Part shown: positions 1 to 7,552 of the stretch, one piece after another
How the letters are laid out: each line of letters opens with the position of its first letter
Numbering within the stretch: position 1 is the first letter of the stretch
NCBI GenBank assembly: GCA_963784805.1
Contig: CAWASR010000016.1
Coordinates: 248,001 to 312,000, forward strand
DNA length: 64,000 nt
Source of the DNA: Roseiarcus sp963784805
Lineage (GTDB): Bacteria; Pseudomonadota; Alphaproteobacteria; Rhizobiales; Beijerinckiaceae
Direction of reading: 5' to 3'
The notes under the pieces: generated by a model
The model's input: only the letters and a program-made list of their open reading frames with translations
Database searches by the model: none
Told to the model about the DNA's origin: nothing
Made by a program: the position numbers and the translations under genes

Positions 1-77
1 CGTGAGCGCAATGTCAGCGGGAAGTCGTCGCCTGGGGGTTTGGCGAACCGGATCGGCGAACGGCGGCGCCACGGGCA

Positions 78-99
78 GCCTGGACTTCGGCGTCCAGGC
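78..99. terminator. Hairpin downstream of phaB, possible terminator
   Basis: An 8-bp perfect stem GCCTGGAC / GTCCAGGC encloses a 6-nt loop, about 55 nt beyond the phaB stop codon. No T-tract follows it on the minus strand, so it could be a Rho-assisted end, an mRNA 3' stabiliser, or chance structure in GC-rich DNA. Nothing recognisable as a gene lies between position 1 and the phaB end. Confidence 0.3.
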
Positions 100-152
100 C
101 GTCCCGATTTGCAGCGCCCATGGCATGGAATCCCGGCGACTTCGGCGCGGCG

Positions 153-878
153 TCAGGTCATCACCTGGCCGCCGTTGGCCGAGAGCGTCGAGCCGGTGAT
201 GAAGCCGGCGTCGTCGGAGGCGAGGAAGACGACGCAGCGGGCGATCTCCTCCGGCTCTCCAAGCCTGCGTACCGGGATTTGCGGCAGGATCGCCTTTTCG
301 AGCACGTCCTTCGGCACCGCCATGACCATTTCGGTGGCGATGTAGCCGGGGCAAATGGCGTTGACGGTGATGCCCTTGGCCGCGTTTTCCTGCGCCAGCG
401 CCTTGGTGAAACCGAGGTCGCCCGCCTTTGAAGCCGAATAGTTCGACTGACCCATCTGGCCTTTTTGTCCGTTGATCGAGGAGATATTGATGATGCGGCC
501 GAAGCCGCGCTCGCGCATGCCCTCGATCACGGGCCGGCACATGTTGAACAGGGAGTTGAGGTTGGTGTTGATGACGTCGTACCACTGATCCCGCGTCATC
601 CTGTGAAACATGCCGTCCTTGGTGATGCCGGCGTTGTTGACGACGATTTCCACCGGCCCAAGGTCCTTGGCGACCTGAGCCAGCCCGGCGACGCATTCCT
701 CATAGTCGGCCACGTTCCATTTGTAGACCTGAACGCCGGTCTCGGCCTTGAATTTGGCCGCCGCCTCGTCATTGGAATGATAGGTCGCGGCGACTGCGCA
801 TCCTGCCGCCTTCAGCGCCTTGGAGACGGCGGCGCCGATGCCGCGCGTGCCGCCGGTGACCACTGCGACTCTGCCCAT
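153..878 (-). CDS. phaB: Acetoacetyl-CoA reductase (NADPH), PHB synthesis
   Basis: Short-chain dehydrogenase of 241 residues that reduces acetoacetyl-CoA to (R)-3-hydroxybutyryl-CoA, the second step of polyhydroxybutyrate synthesis in the cytosol. The Rossmann motif TGGTRGIG is at residues 8-15, NNAG at 81-84, the catalytic serine near 134, and the Tyr147-x3-Lys151 pair in YSASK. Length and the C-terminal ANGGQ match the PhaB branch of the family. A clear GGGAGGAAA ribosome site precedes the ATG. It lies 88 nt downstream of phaA on the same strand, the usual phaAB operon order, and phaR faces away upstream of phaA. FabG-type ketoacyl-ACP reductases are the main alternative, but the pairing with phaA settles it. 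Confidence 0.95.
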   Translation of the reverse strand: MGRVAVVTGGTRGIGAAVSKALKAAGCAVAATYHSNDEAAAKFKAETGVQVYKWNVADYEECVAGLAQVAKDLGPVEIVVNNAGITKDGMFHRMTRDQWYDVINTNLNSLFNMCRPVIEGMRERGFGRIINISSINGQKGQMGQSNYSASKAGDLGFTKALAQENAAKGITVNAICPGYIATEMVMAVPKDVLEKAILPQIPVRRLGEPEEIARCVVFLASDDAGFITGSTLSANGGQVMT

Positions 879-966
879 GTTTCCTCCCGTGAAGACTTGT
901 TATTGACGCGCGCCGCGCAGCTTGGCGGCGCGCTGGTTTGTTCTTATCCGACCCGGCTGGTCCCGC

Positions 967-2145
967 TCAACGCTCGACCGTCATCGCGATGCCCATGCCG
1001 CCGCCGATGCAAAGAGTGGCGAGGCCCTTCTTGGCGTTGCGGCGCGCCATTTCATGCAGCAGCGTGGTCAACACCCGCGCGCCCGAGGCTCCGATCGGAT
1101 GGCCGAGCGCGATCGCGCCGCCGTTGACGTTGACGATCGCCGGATCCCAGCCGAGGTCCTTGTTGACCGCAAGCGCCTGGGCGGCGAAAGCCTCGTTGGC
1201 TTCGATGAGTTCGAGATCCTTGACCGACCAGCCGGCCTTCTCCAGCGCCTTGCGCGAAGCGGGGATCGGGCCGGTCCCCATGATCGCGGGATCGACGCCG
1301 GCGGTCGCCCAGGAAACGATGCGCGCCATCGGCGTCAGGCCGCGCCGCTTGGCCTCCGCGGCGGTCATGACCACCAGCGCCGCCGCGCCGTCGTTGATGC
1401 CCGAAGCGTTGCCGGCGGTGACCGTTCCGTCCTTGGAGAAGGCGGGGCGCAATTTCGCCATCGAATCGTAGGTGGCGCCGGCCCGGATATATTCGTCGTC
1501 GGAGATGACAACGTCGCCCTTGCGGGTCGAGACCGTCACCGGAACGATCTCGTCCTTGAACCGGCCCGCCTTCTGCGCCGCCTCGGCCTTGTTCTGAGAG
1601 CCGACCGCGAACCGGTCCTGCTCCTCACGGCCGATCTGCCACTTGGCGGCGATGTTCTCCGCCGTGTTGCCCATGTGATAGCCATGAAAGGCGTCCATCA
1701 GGCCGTCGCGCAGCATCGTGTCCACGAATTTCACTTCGCCCATCTTCACGCCGTTGCGCAGGTGGGCGGCGTGGGGCGCCATCGACATCAATTCCTGGCC
1801 GCCGGCGACGATGATCTGCGCGTCGCCGTTGGCGATCTGCTGCAGGCCGAGCGCGACCGCGCGCAAGCCGCTGCCGCACAGCTGATTGATGCCGAATGCG
1901 GTCTTTTCCTGCGGGATTCCCGCTTTCATCGCCGCCTGGCGCGCCGGGTTCTGGCCCTCGGCCGCGGTCAGGATCTGTCCCAGAATCACTTCGTCGACAT
2001 CCTTCGGCTCGACTTTGGCGGCCTTCAGCGCGCCCGTGATGGCGACCGCGCCGAGTTCGTGCGCGGGCGTCGAGCCGAAAACGCCGTTGAACGAGCCGAC
2101 CGCGGTCCTCTTGGCGCTGGCGATGACGATGTCTGTGGCGGGCAT
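967..2145 (-). CDS. phaA: Acetyl-CoA C-acetyltransferase (beta-ketothiolase)
   Basis: Thiolase of 392 residues that condenses two acetyl-CoA into acetoacetyl-CoA for PHB synthesis (the reaction is reversible). The nucleophilic Cys90 sits in NQLCGSG, His349 in the GHPIGASG motif, and the second catalytic Cys379 in CIGGGMG, so all three catalytic positions are intact. The open frame extends 30 codons upstream, but the ATG at 2145 is preceded by AAGGAGA at good spacing and begins the standard thiolase N-terminus (MPATDIVIASAKRT), so I take that start. It is followed by phaB and diverges from phaR, the PHB regulator, across about 250 nt. Confidence 0.96.
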   Translation of the reverse strand: MPATDIVIASAKRTAVGSFNGVFGSTPAHELGAVAITGALKAAKVEPKDVDEVILGQILTAAEGQNPARQAAMKAGIPQEKTAFGINQLCGSGLRAVALGLQQIANGDAQIIVAGGQELMSMAPHAAHLRNGVKMGEVKFVDTMLRDGLMDAFHGYHMGNTAENIAAKWQIGREEQDRFAVGSQNKAEAAQKAGRFKDEIVPVTVSTRKGDVVISDDEYIRAGATYDSMAKLRPAFSKDGTVTAGNASGINDGAAALVVMTAAEAKRRGLTPMARIVSWATAGVDPAIMGTGPIPASRKALEKAGWSVKDLELIEANEAFAAQALAVNKDLGWDPAIVNVNGGAIALGHPIGASGARVLTTLLHEMARRNAKKGLATLCIGGGMGIAMTVER

Positions 2146-2397
2146 ATTGGTCTCCTTGCGAACTTTAGGTGAAGCGCGGACGAAGCGGCTTGACCTGTCT
2201 TGTACACGACCCCAATCGGATTGCGCCACCATCATATAGGATCAAACTCGGGCGACCGCGCGTCAAATCGACTCCGACCCGACAAAGATTACCGCACTGC
2301 GAGCGCTGCGGCGCAAAAAAAAGTTCCGGAGGAAGGAAAAAGCGCCTATCTTATGTTGACCCGCAAGGGCCCGCGTAACACTGGGACCCGCAAAGAG

Positions 2398-2982
2398 ATG
2401 GCCGATTCCGCCCCGATCACGATCAAAAAATATGCCAACCGGCGGTTGTACAACACCGCGTCGAGCGCCTACGTGACCCTGGCCGACCTTGCCAAGATGG
2501 TCAAAGGCGGCGAGGATTTCATCGTCTTCGACGCCAAGACCAACGAAGATATAACCCGATCGGTCCTGACCCAGATTATTTTTGAACAGGAGGGCATCGA
2601 GGGGCAGTCGTTGCTGCCGACCACATTCCTGCGCCAGTTGATTCGCTTCTACGGCGACGGCATGCAGGCGTTTCTGCCGACTTTTCTCGAGTATTCGATC
2701 GATCGCTTCAGCGGCGAGAAACAGGCGATGCGGGAAGCTGCGGTCCGCATGTTCGGTTCGGACGCGTTTTCCGCCAACTCCTTTGCAGCCTTGCAGGAAT
2801 TGACGCGGAAGAACTTGACCGCTTTCAATCAAGCGCTCGGCATTTTCTCGCCATTCGCGGGAGTGGCCCCGCCGCCGGAGCCGGCGCCTCCGAAGGCGGC
2901 GGGCGTCAACGAGATCGACGATCTCAGAAACCAGCTCTCGGACGTGCAGAAACGGCTCGAATCCCTCGCAAAGAAGGGTTGA
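2398..2982 (+). CDS. phaR: PHB synthesis repressor / granule-sensing regulator PhaR
   Basis: Protein of 194 residues. The N-terminal PHB_acc_N DNA-binding domain carries the family motif IKKYANRRLYNT near residues 7-18 and is followed by one PHB accumulation regulatory repeat. PhaR proteins bind PHB granules and, when the polymer is absent, repress phasin genes and their own gene. A proline/alanine-rich linker precedes a short coiled C-terminus. The start at 2398 fits family N-termini but has only a weak AAAGAG site. An in-frame ATG at 2353 lies downstream of GGAGGAAGG and would add 15 residues. It is divergent from phaA, consistent with local regulation, and converges on gloB with 5 nt between the stops. 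Confidence 0.92.
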   Translation: MADSAPITIKKYANRRLYNTASSAYVTLADLAKMVKGGEDFIVFDAKTNEDITRSVLTQIIFEQEGIEGQSLLPTTFLRQLIRFYGDGMQAFLPTFLEYSIDRFSGEKQAMREAAVRMFGSDAFSANSFAALQELTRKNLTAFNQALGIFSPFAGVAPPPEPAPPKAAGVNEIDDLRNQLSDVQKRLESLAKKG

Positions 2983-2987
2983 GAGAC

Positions 2988-3758
2988 TCAGAAACGGTCC
3001 TTGCGGGCGCGGATTTCGGCAAACACCGCCGCAGGATCGGCGCCCATCATGCCGACCGCCGCCTGAACCGACGGCTCCTCGGCCCGCAGGAACGGATTGG
3101 CGGCCAGTTCGGCCGCGATCGTCGTCGGCAAGGTCGGGCGCCGATCGGCGCGCAGGCGCGCCACCTCCTCGATCCGCGACTTCAAGATCGGATTGTCGGG
3201 CTCGATTGTGATCGCGAAGCGGCCGTTCGCCTCGGTATATTCATGTCCGCAATAGACTTTTGTGGCGGCGGGGAAAGCGGCGAGCTTGACCAGCGAGCTC
3301 CACATCACCGCATGGGGCGCCTCGAAGACCCGGCCGCAGCCGAGGGAAAACAGCGTATCGCCGCAAAAAGCGACCTCCTCGCCCTCGAAATGGTACACGA
3401 TATGGCCGAGCGTATGACCCGGCGTCTCGTAGACTTTGGCCTCCAGAGAGCCGACGCGGGCGATATCGCCTTCGCAAAGCTCGACGTCGAGAAACGGAAT
3501 GCGCGCGGCCTCCCTGGCCGGTCCATGGACTTTGAGCGCCGGGAACTTCGCCTTCAGCCCCGGAACGCCCTGAATGTGGTCGGCGTGATGGTGGGTGATC
3601 AGCACGTCGGTCAGGTTCCAGCCGCGCTCGGCGAGCGCGGCGAGAATCGGCCCGGCTTCCGGCGCGTCCACGCAAGCGGTCGATCCGGTCGCCGAATCAT
3701 GCACCAGCGCGCCGTAATTGTCGGTCAGGCAGAGAAACTGGCGCACGCTGATCGTCAT
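2988..3758 (-). CDS. gloB: Hydroxyacylglutathione hydrolase (glyoxalase II)
   Basis: Metallo-beta-lactamase-fold enzyme of 256 residues that hydrolyses S-lactoylglutathione to lactate and glutathione, the second step of methylglyoxal detoxification. The binuclear metal motif THHHADH is at residues 55-61, and further ligands are visible in ETPGHTLGH, FCGDTLF and YCGHEYT. The C-terminal HAGH domain is present, as expected for glyoxalase II and not a generic hydrolase. I prefer the ATG at 3758, which has GGAG nine bases upstream, over the ATG five codons earlier. It is divergent from a methyltransferase gene, a pairing often seen in alphaproteobacteria. Confidence 0.94.
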   Translation of the reverse strand: MTISVRQFLCLTDNYGALVHDSATGSTACVDAPEAGPILAALAERGWNLTDVLITHHHADHIQGVPGLKAKFPALKVHGPAREAARIPFLDVELCEGDIARVGSLEAKVYETPGHTLGHIVYHFEGEEVAFCGDTLFSLGCGRVFEAPHAVMWSSLVKLAAFPAATKVYCGHEYTEANGRFAITIEPDNPILKSRIEEVARLRADRRPTLPTTIAAELAANPFLRAEEPSVQAAVGMMGADPAAVFAEIRARKDRF

Positions 3759-3988
3759 GCCGGCTGGCTCCATCGCGCTTCAGCCGTCACGCCCGGCGAA
3801 ACGCCGCCCGCCTCCGTCGGGCGGGGTTCGCGTTCGCCGACAGCGCGGGCTGAAAACATTGCGGCTGGGTATAGCGCATAGGTCGCCTGGTGTCTTTCGC
3901 CTTTCGTTTGCTCCGGAACCTCGTTTCGACGCATTGCGTAAGCGCCGGCGGTCGTTCAAAATCGGAGGCTCCCACGCCGGCGACCCAA

Positions 3989-4816
3989 ATGTCTTTCGAC
4001 ATCCACAACCTGCAAACTTTCTACGCTTCGCCGCTCGGCGAGGTGTCGCGCCGGTTGGTCGGCAGAGTCATTCGCGCGCGATGGGAGAAATGCGCGGGAC
4101 TTTCGGTCGGGTCGCTCGGCTATGGAACGCCCTTTCTCGACCGACTGCGCGACGAGGCCCAACGCTGCGTGGCGCTGATGCCCGCCGACCAGGGGGTCGC
4201 CGTCTGGCCAGAAAGCCGATGCTGCGCCGCCGCTCTGGTCGACCCCGAGATGCTGCCTTTGCCGGACGGCTCGATCGATCGCCTGCTGCTCGCCCACGCG
4301 CTGGAAGCGGCCGACCGACCTGACGTGCTGATGGAGGAGGTGTGGCGGATCGTCGCCCCGGAAGGGCGCATTATCGTCGTGGCGCCCTCGCGTCGCGGCG
4401 TCTGGGCGCGCGCCGACGGCACTCCCTACGGGCAGGGCCTTCCCTATTCGAAGCCGCAACTGCGCGACCTCCTCCTTCGCGCGGTGTTCTCGCCGGTTTT
4501 TTGGGGCGAGGCGCTCTATGCGCCGCCTGTCTCCAGGCGCTTCGTGGTGCGCTCAGCGCCGGCGATCGAACGCCTGGGCGCGGCGCTCGGCCTGCCGTTC
4601 GCCGGCGTTCATATCGTCGAGGCGATCAAGCAGGTCCATCGCCCCGTGGGCGTGCGCGCCGTAAGAAGGACCCGGCTCGTTCCGCTCAGTTCCGCTCTCG
4701 CGCCGAGCGCTCGGCGGCAAGCCGGATCGGGCGGTCTGTCCATTGGACGCTGGAACGCGGCTTTTGGATTGGCGCCGGGCCAAACCCGTGATTTACAGCC
4801 GTTCGTCAACCCTTGA
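3989..4816 (+). CDS. Class I SAM-dependent methyltransferase, substrate unknown
   Basis: Protein of 275 residues with a Methyltransf_11-like domain. The central part has DGSIDRLLLAHALEAADRPD, the typical post-strand-4 region in which the residues after the acidic loop precede a His-Ala motif, and the chain continues through VWRIVAPEGRIIVVAPSR. The N-terminus MSFDIHNLQTFYASPLGEV is characteristic of a conserved family encoded next to gloB in alphaproteobacteria. The open frame starts 33 codons earlier, but that N-terminus decides the ATG at 3989. No SD is obvious at good spacing. The C-terminal 50 residues are basic and probably disordered. The substrate is not known, and the head-to-head position with gloB is the only context. 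Confidence 0.78.
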   Translation: MSFDIHNLQTFYASPLGEVSRRLVGRVIRARWEKCAGLSVGSLGYGTPFLDRLRDEAQRCVALMPADQGVAVWPESRCCAAALVDPEMLPLPDGSIDRLLLAHALEAADRPDVLMEEVWRIVAPEGRIIVVAPSRRGVWARADGTPYGQGLPYSKPQLRDLLLRAVFSPVFWGEALYAPPVSRRFVVRSAPAIERLGAALGLPFAGVHIVEAIKQVHRPVGVRAVRRTRLVPLSSALAPSARRQAGSGGLSIGRWNAAFGLAPGQTRDLQPFVNP

Positions 4817-4833
4817 AAGCACGGTGAAGACCC

Positions 4834-5463
4834 ATGCCCGACGCCGATCGTCTGCTTGTCCTGCTGCGCCACGGACAGAGCGAGTGGAACCTCAAGAACC
4901 TGTTTACGGGGTGGCGCGACCCGGATTTGACGCCGGCGGGCGTCGAGGAGGCGAAGGAGGCCGGCCGGCGGCTCAAGGCGCATGGCCTCGTATTCGATCA
5001 GGCTTTCACCTCGGTTCTGGTCCGCGCGCAGCACACGCTCGACTTGACCCTGGCGGAGATGGATCAGACCGGCCTCGCCGAAAGCCGCGACCAGGCGCTC
5101 AATGAACGCAATTACGGCGATCTTTGCGGGCTCAACAAAGATGACGCCCGCAAGAAATGGGGGGAAGAACAGGTCCATTTGTGGCGGCGCAGCTACGACG
5201 TGCAGCCCCCGGGCGGCGAGAGTCTCAAGGACACGGTCGCGCGCGCCCTGCCCTATTATTGCCAGCATATTCTTCCCGCCGTCCTGCGCGGCAGCCGCGT
5301 GCTGGTGGCGGCGCATGGCAACAGTCTGCGCGCGCTTGTGATGGTTCTCGACCGCCTCACCCCGGAAACCATTCCCTCGATGGAGATCGCGACCGGCGTG
5401 CCGCTCGTCTATCGGTTGAAGGCCGACTCGACCGTGGCTTCGAAGGAGATTCTGACCGCCTAA
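4834..5463 (+). CDS. gpmA: 2,3-bisphosphoglycerate-dependent phosphoglycerate mutase
   Basis: Histidine-phosphatase-fold enzyme of 209 residues that interconverts 3- and 2-phosphoglycerate in glycolysis and gluconeogenesis. The phospho-acceptor His13 is in LLRHGQSEWN, FTGWRDPDLTPAG follows, the proton donor Glu91 lies in NERNYGDL, and His161 is in VAAHGNSLRA. The length is the short form usual in alphaproteobacteria. It starts 17 nt after the preceding methyltransferase and may share its transcript. Confidence 0.95.
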   Translation: MPDADRLLVLLRHGQSEWNLKNLFTGWRDPDLTPAGVEEAKEAGRRLKAHGLVFDQAFTSVLVRAQHTLDLTLAEMDQTGLAESRDQALNERNYGDLCGLNKDDARKKWGEEQVHLWRRSYDVQPPGGESLKDTVARALPYYCQHILPAVLRGSRVLVAAHGNSLRALVMVLDRLTPETIPSMEIATGVPLVYRLKADSTVASKEILTA

Positions 5464-5469
5464 TCGTGA

Positions 5470-5485
5470 TTAATGATTGCTTAAC
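5470..5485 (+). promoter_or_regulatory. CtrA-type box (TTAA-N7-TTAAC)
   Basis: TTAATGATTGCTTAAC matches the full consensus for the alphaproteobacterial cell-cycle regulator CtrA, two TTAA half-sites separated by exactly seven bases and followed by C. It sits in the intergenic space after gpmA, 63 nt before the ATG of the small secreted protein, where it could activate or repress that gene. Binding is inferred from the motif alone. Confidence 0.55.
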
Positions 5486-5548
5486 CGTTTGTGAGCGGAG
5501 GTACGGTTGAGCTTGACCCGGGGTGATTCGCTTAGGTGGAGACGAGAA

Positions 5549-6007
5549 ATGTTGCGGAAGTACGCGATGCCGTGGTTGGTGGCGATGGCGGGATGCGCAT
5601 TCGCGCAAGCCGCGGTCGCGGGCCAATATGAGTTTCTCGCGGCGCCGCAAATTAATCTGTCCCTGGTCTATCGACTGGATAAACTCACGGGCGACGTCAT
5701 CGCTTGCCAATTTGCGCATAATCCGGGCCGCACGGATGTCGGGCCCGGGGCGTTTGGCGTCACCTCCTGCTATCGCAGCGGCGACGGCGCCACCAAACAG
5801 CCGCCGAGCCAATATGGGCTTGTGGCCACGCGTCACGAGCAGGAAGGCGGCGTGTTTCGCGTCGACTATCGCACCGGCGGCCTGAGCATCTGCTATCTGT
5901 ATTTCCAGCGAGAGAAACAGGGCGACCACGAGGCGATCGCAGACCAGTACGTAGTGTGTACGCCGGAATCGAGCGCCGCTATGGGGCGCGACACGGCGCA
6001 AAATTGA
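5549..6007 (+). CDS. Small secreted protein of unknown function
   Basis: Protein of 152 residues that I do not recognise. Residues 1-24 form a good Sec signal peptide: MLRK, a hydrophobic stretch, and an AVA cleavage site before Gly25. The mature part has four cysteines (residues in IACQ, TSCYR, SICYLY and VVCTP) that could form disulfides in the periplasm. The C-terminal half, GLSICYLYFQREKQ and QYVVCTPE, is probably beta-rich. The ATG has GGAGACGAGA upstream. An in-frame TTG at 5507 also has a GGAGG site, but using it would bury the signal peptide. A CtrA-type box lies just upstream, and mnmE starts 33 nt downstream. Confidence 0.75.
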   Translation: MLRKYAMPWLVAMAGCAFAQAAVAGQYEFLAAPQINLSLVYRLDKLTGDVIACQFAHNPGRTDVGPGAFGVTSCYRSGDGATKQPPSQYGLVATRHEQEGGVFRVDYRTGGLSICYLYFQREKQGDHEAIADQYVVCTPESSAAMGRDTAQN

Positions 6008-6040
6008 AGGGCGGCGTGGCAAGGCCCTTCCCTGATAGGA

Positions 6041-7390
6041 TTGACAAGGGCGCGTCGTATTTTGTTTGCAAACGAGCGGGACACCATCTTCGCTCCGGCG
6101 TCGGGCGTTGGACGGGCGGCGATCGTCGTGTTCCGGATTTCCGGACCAGCATGCTCCGCGGCGCTTAGGGCGCTTGCGCCAGGCGCCGAGTTTCCCGACC
6201 GCCAAGCCACCCTGAAGACCTTAGTCCATCCCCAGTCCCGCGAGCCGCTCGATCGGGCGCTGATCACGCGCTTCCGGGCGCCGAGAAGCTTCACCGGAGA
6301 GGAAGTCGCCGAGCTATGCGTGACCGGCGGTCGGGCGGTGACAGTCGCGATGCTCAAGGCTCTGGCCCTGATTCCGGGATTGCGAATGGCTGAACCGGGG
6401 GAATTCGCGTGGCGCGCCTTTCTGAACGGCAAGATCGATCTTTCCGAAGTCGAGGGCCTCGCCGACCTCGTCGACGCCGAGACCGAAGCGCAGAGGCGCC
6501 AGGCGCAACGGATTGCCGGCGGCGGCTTGCGCCGCGAGTGCGAGGCGATCCGTGGCCAACTTGTCGAGGCGATGGCGGTCCTGGAGGCGCAGATCGATTT
6601 TTCCGACGTCGAGGACGCGGATGAGCTGACTTTAGAAACTGTCAGGCAAACGGTTGGCCTCGCCGCCGCTCGCATCGATCGCGCGCTGGCCAGCGCCTCC
6701 GCCGGCCAACGCCTCCGCGAAGGCTATAACGTCGTTATCGCCGGCCCCCCCAATGTGGGAAAGTCGACGCTGATGAACGCGCTCGCCGGCCGCGAGGTCG
6801 CGATCACATCGCCCTTCGCGGGAACGACGCGCGATCCGATCGAGGTGTTTCTCGAATTGCGCGGCTATCCGGTGACCCTCGTCGATACTGCCGGGATTCG
6901 GGAAAGCGGCGACGAGATCGAGCGCGAGGGAGTCGCCAGGGCCCGGGCCCGCGCCCAGAGCGCAGACCTCACCCTGTGGCTCGACGACGGCGCCTGCGAT
7001 CAGGCGCCGGTCGCCCAGGGTCCGACGCTGCTGGTGCGCACGAAGGCCGACCTCGCGAGGGAAAATCCTCCGCCAAAGCCAGGGTCGGAAATCGCCATAT
7101 CCGCAACGACCGGCGCGGGGGTCGATCGCCTTCTTGACGCGATCTCCGATTTGGCCGAAGAGCGCATGTCGTCGCGCGAGCCCGCGATCCTGACGCTGGA
7201 GCGGCATCGCCGCGCCTTTCAGGACGCGCGCGAAGCTTTGACTTCGGCGCTCGCGTCCGAGGGCGCCGCGCCCGAGCTGGTGGCTGAAGACCTGCGACGA
7301 GCCGCCGCCGCTCTGGGTCGCGTCGTCGGGCGGATCGGCGTCGAGGAAGTGCTGGGAGAGATCTTTTCCCGACTTTGTGTCGGTAAATGA
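6041..7390 (+). CDS. mnmE: tRNA uridine-5-carboxymethylaminomethyl(34) GTPase
   Basis: GTPase of about 449 residues that works with MnmG to modify the wobble uridine of certain tRNAs. An N-terminal tetrahydrofolate-binding domain (residues 12-125) is followed by a helical domain holding the inserted G domain, with G1 GPPNVGKST at 235-243, the TTRD loop at 262-265 and G3 DTAG at 282-285. The C-terminal CVGK with Cys446 is the catalytic-family signature. No ATG is available near the start. TTG at 6041 is used here; TTG at 6062 is an alternative that would sit closer to the conserved ERDTIFA N-terminus. It heads the conserved mnmE-mnmG-rsmG-parAB block. Confidence 0.94.
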   Translation: MTRARRILFANERDTIFAPASGVGRAAIVVFRISGPACSAALRALAPGAEFPDRQATLKTLVHPQSREPLDRALITRFRAPRSFTGEEVAELCVTGGRAVTVAMLKALALIPGLRMAEPGEFAWRAFLNGKIDLSEVEGLADLVDAETEAQRRQAQRIAGGGLRRECEAIRGQLVEAMAVLEAQIDFSDVEDADELTLETVRQTVGLAAARIDRALASASAGQRLREGYNVVIAGPPNVGKSTLMNALAGREVAITSPFAGTTRDPIEVFLELRGYPVTLVDTAGIRESGDEIEREGVARARARAQSADLTLWLDDGACDQAPVAQGPTLLVRTKADLARENPPPKPGSEIAISATTGAGVDRLLDAISDLAEERMSSREPAILTLERHRRAFQDAREALTSALASEGAAPELVAEDLRRAAAALGRVVGRIGVEEVLGEIFSRLCVGK

Positions 7391-7405
7391 GAAACGCCAA
7401 CGCGG

Positions 7406-7421
7406 CGTTTCACGTGAAACA
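7406..7421. promoter_or_regulatory. parS: parS partition site 1
   Basis: CGTTTCACGTGAAACA matches the 16-bp bacterial parS palindrome TGTTTCACGTGAAACA at 15 of 16 positions. It lies 16 nt beyond the mnmE stop, in the short gap before mnmG. ParB loads onto such sites as a CTP-dependent clamp, and the parAB genes are 2.7 kb downstream, as in many alphaproteobacteria whose parS sites cluster near parAB and the origin. Confidence 0.88.
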
Positions 7422-7552
7422 GTCAAGAGCGCCTCTCAACAGGGGTTTGGCGGCGAGCCAACGAACCTCTGTCCAGAGTCCCTATGAAGCCGCGAAAACG
7501 TTGTCTGCAGGCGGGTGACCGCTTTTGCGATTCTTTGTTTGGCAGGTTCGCC

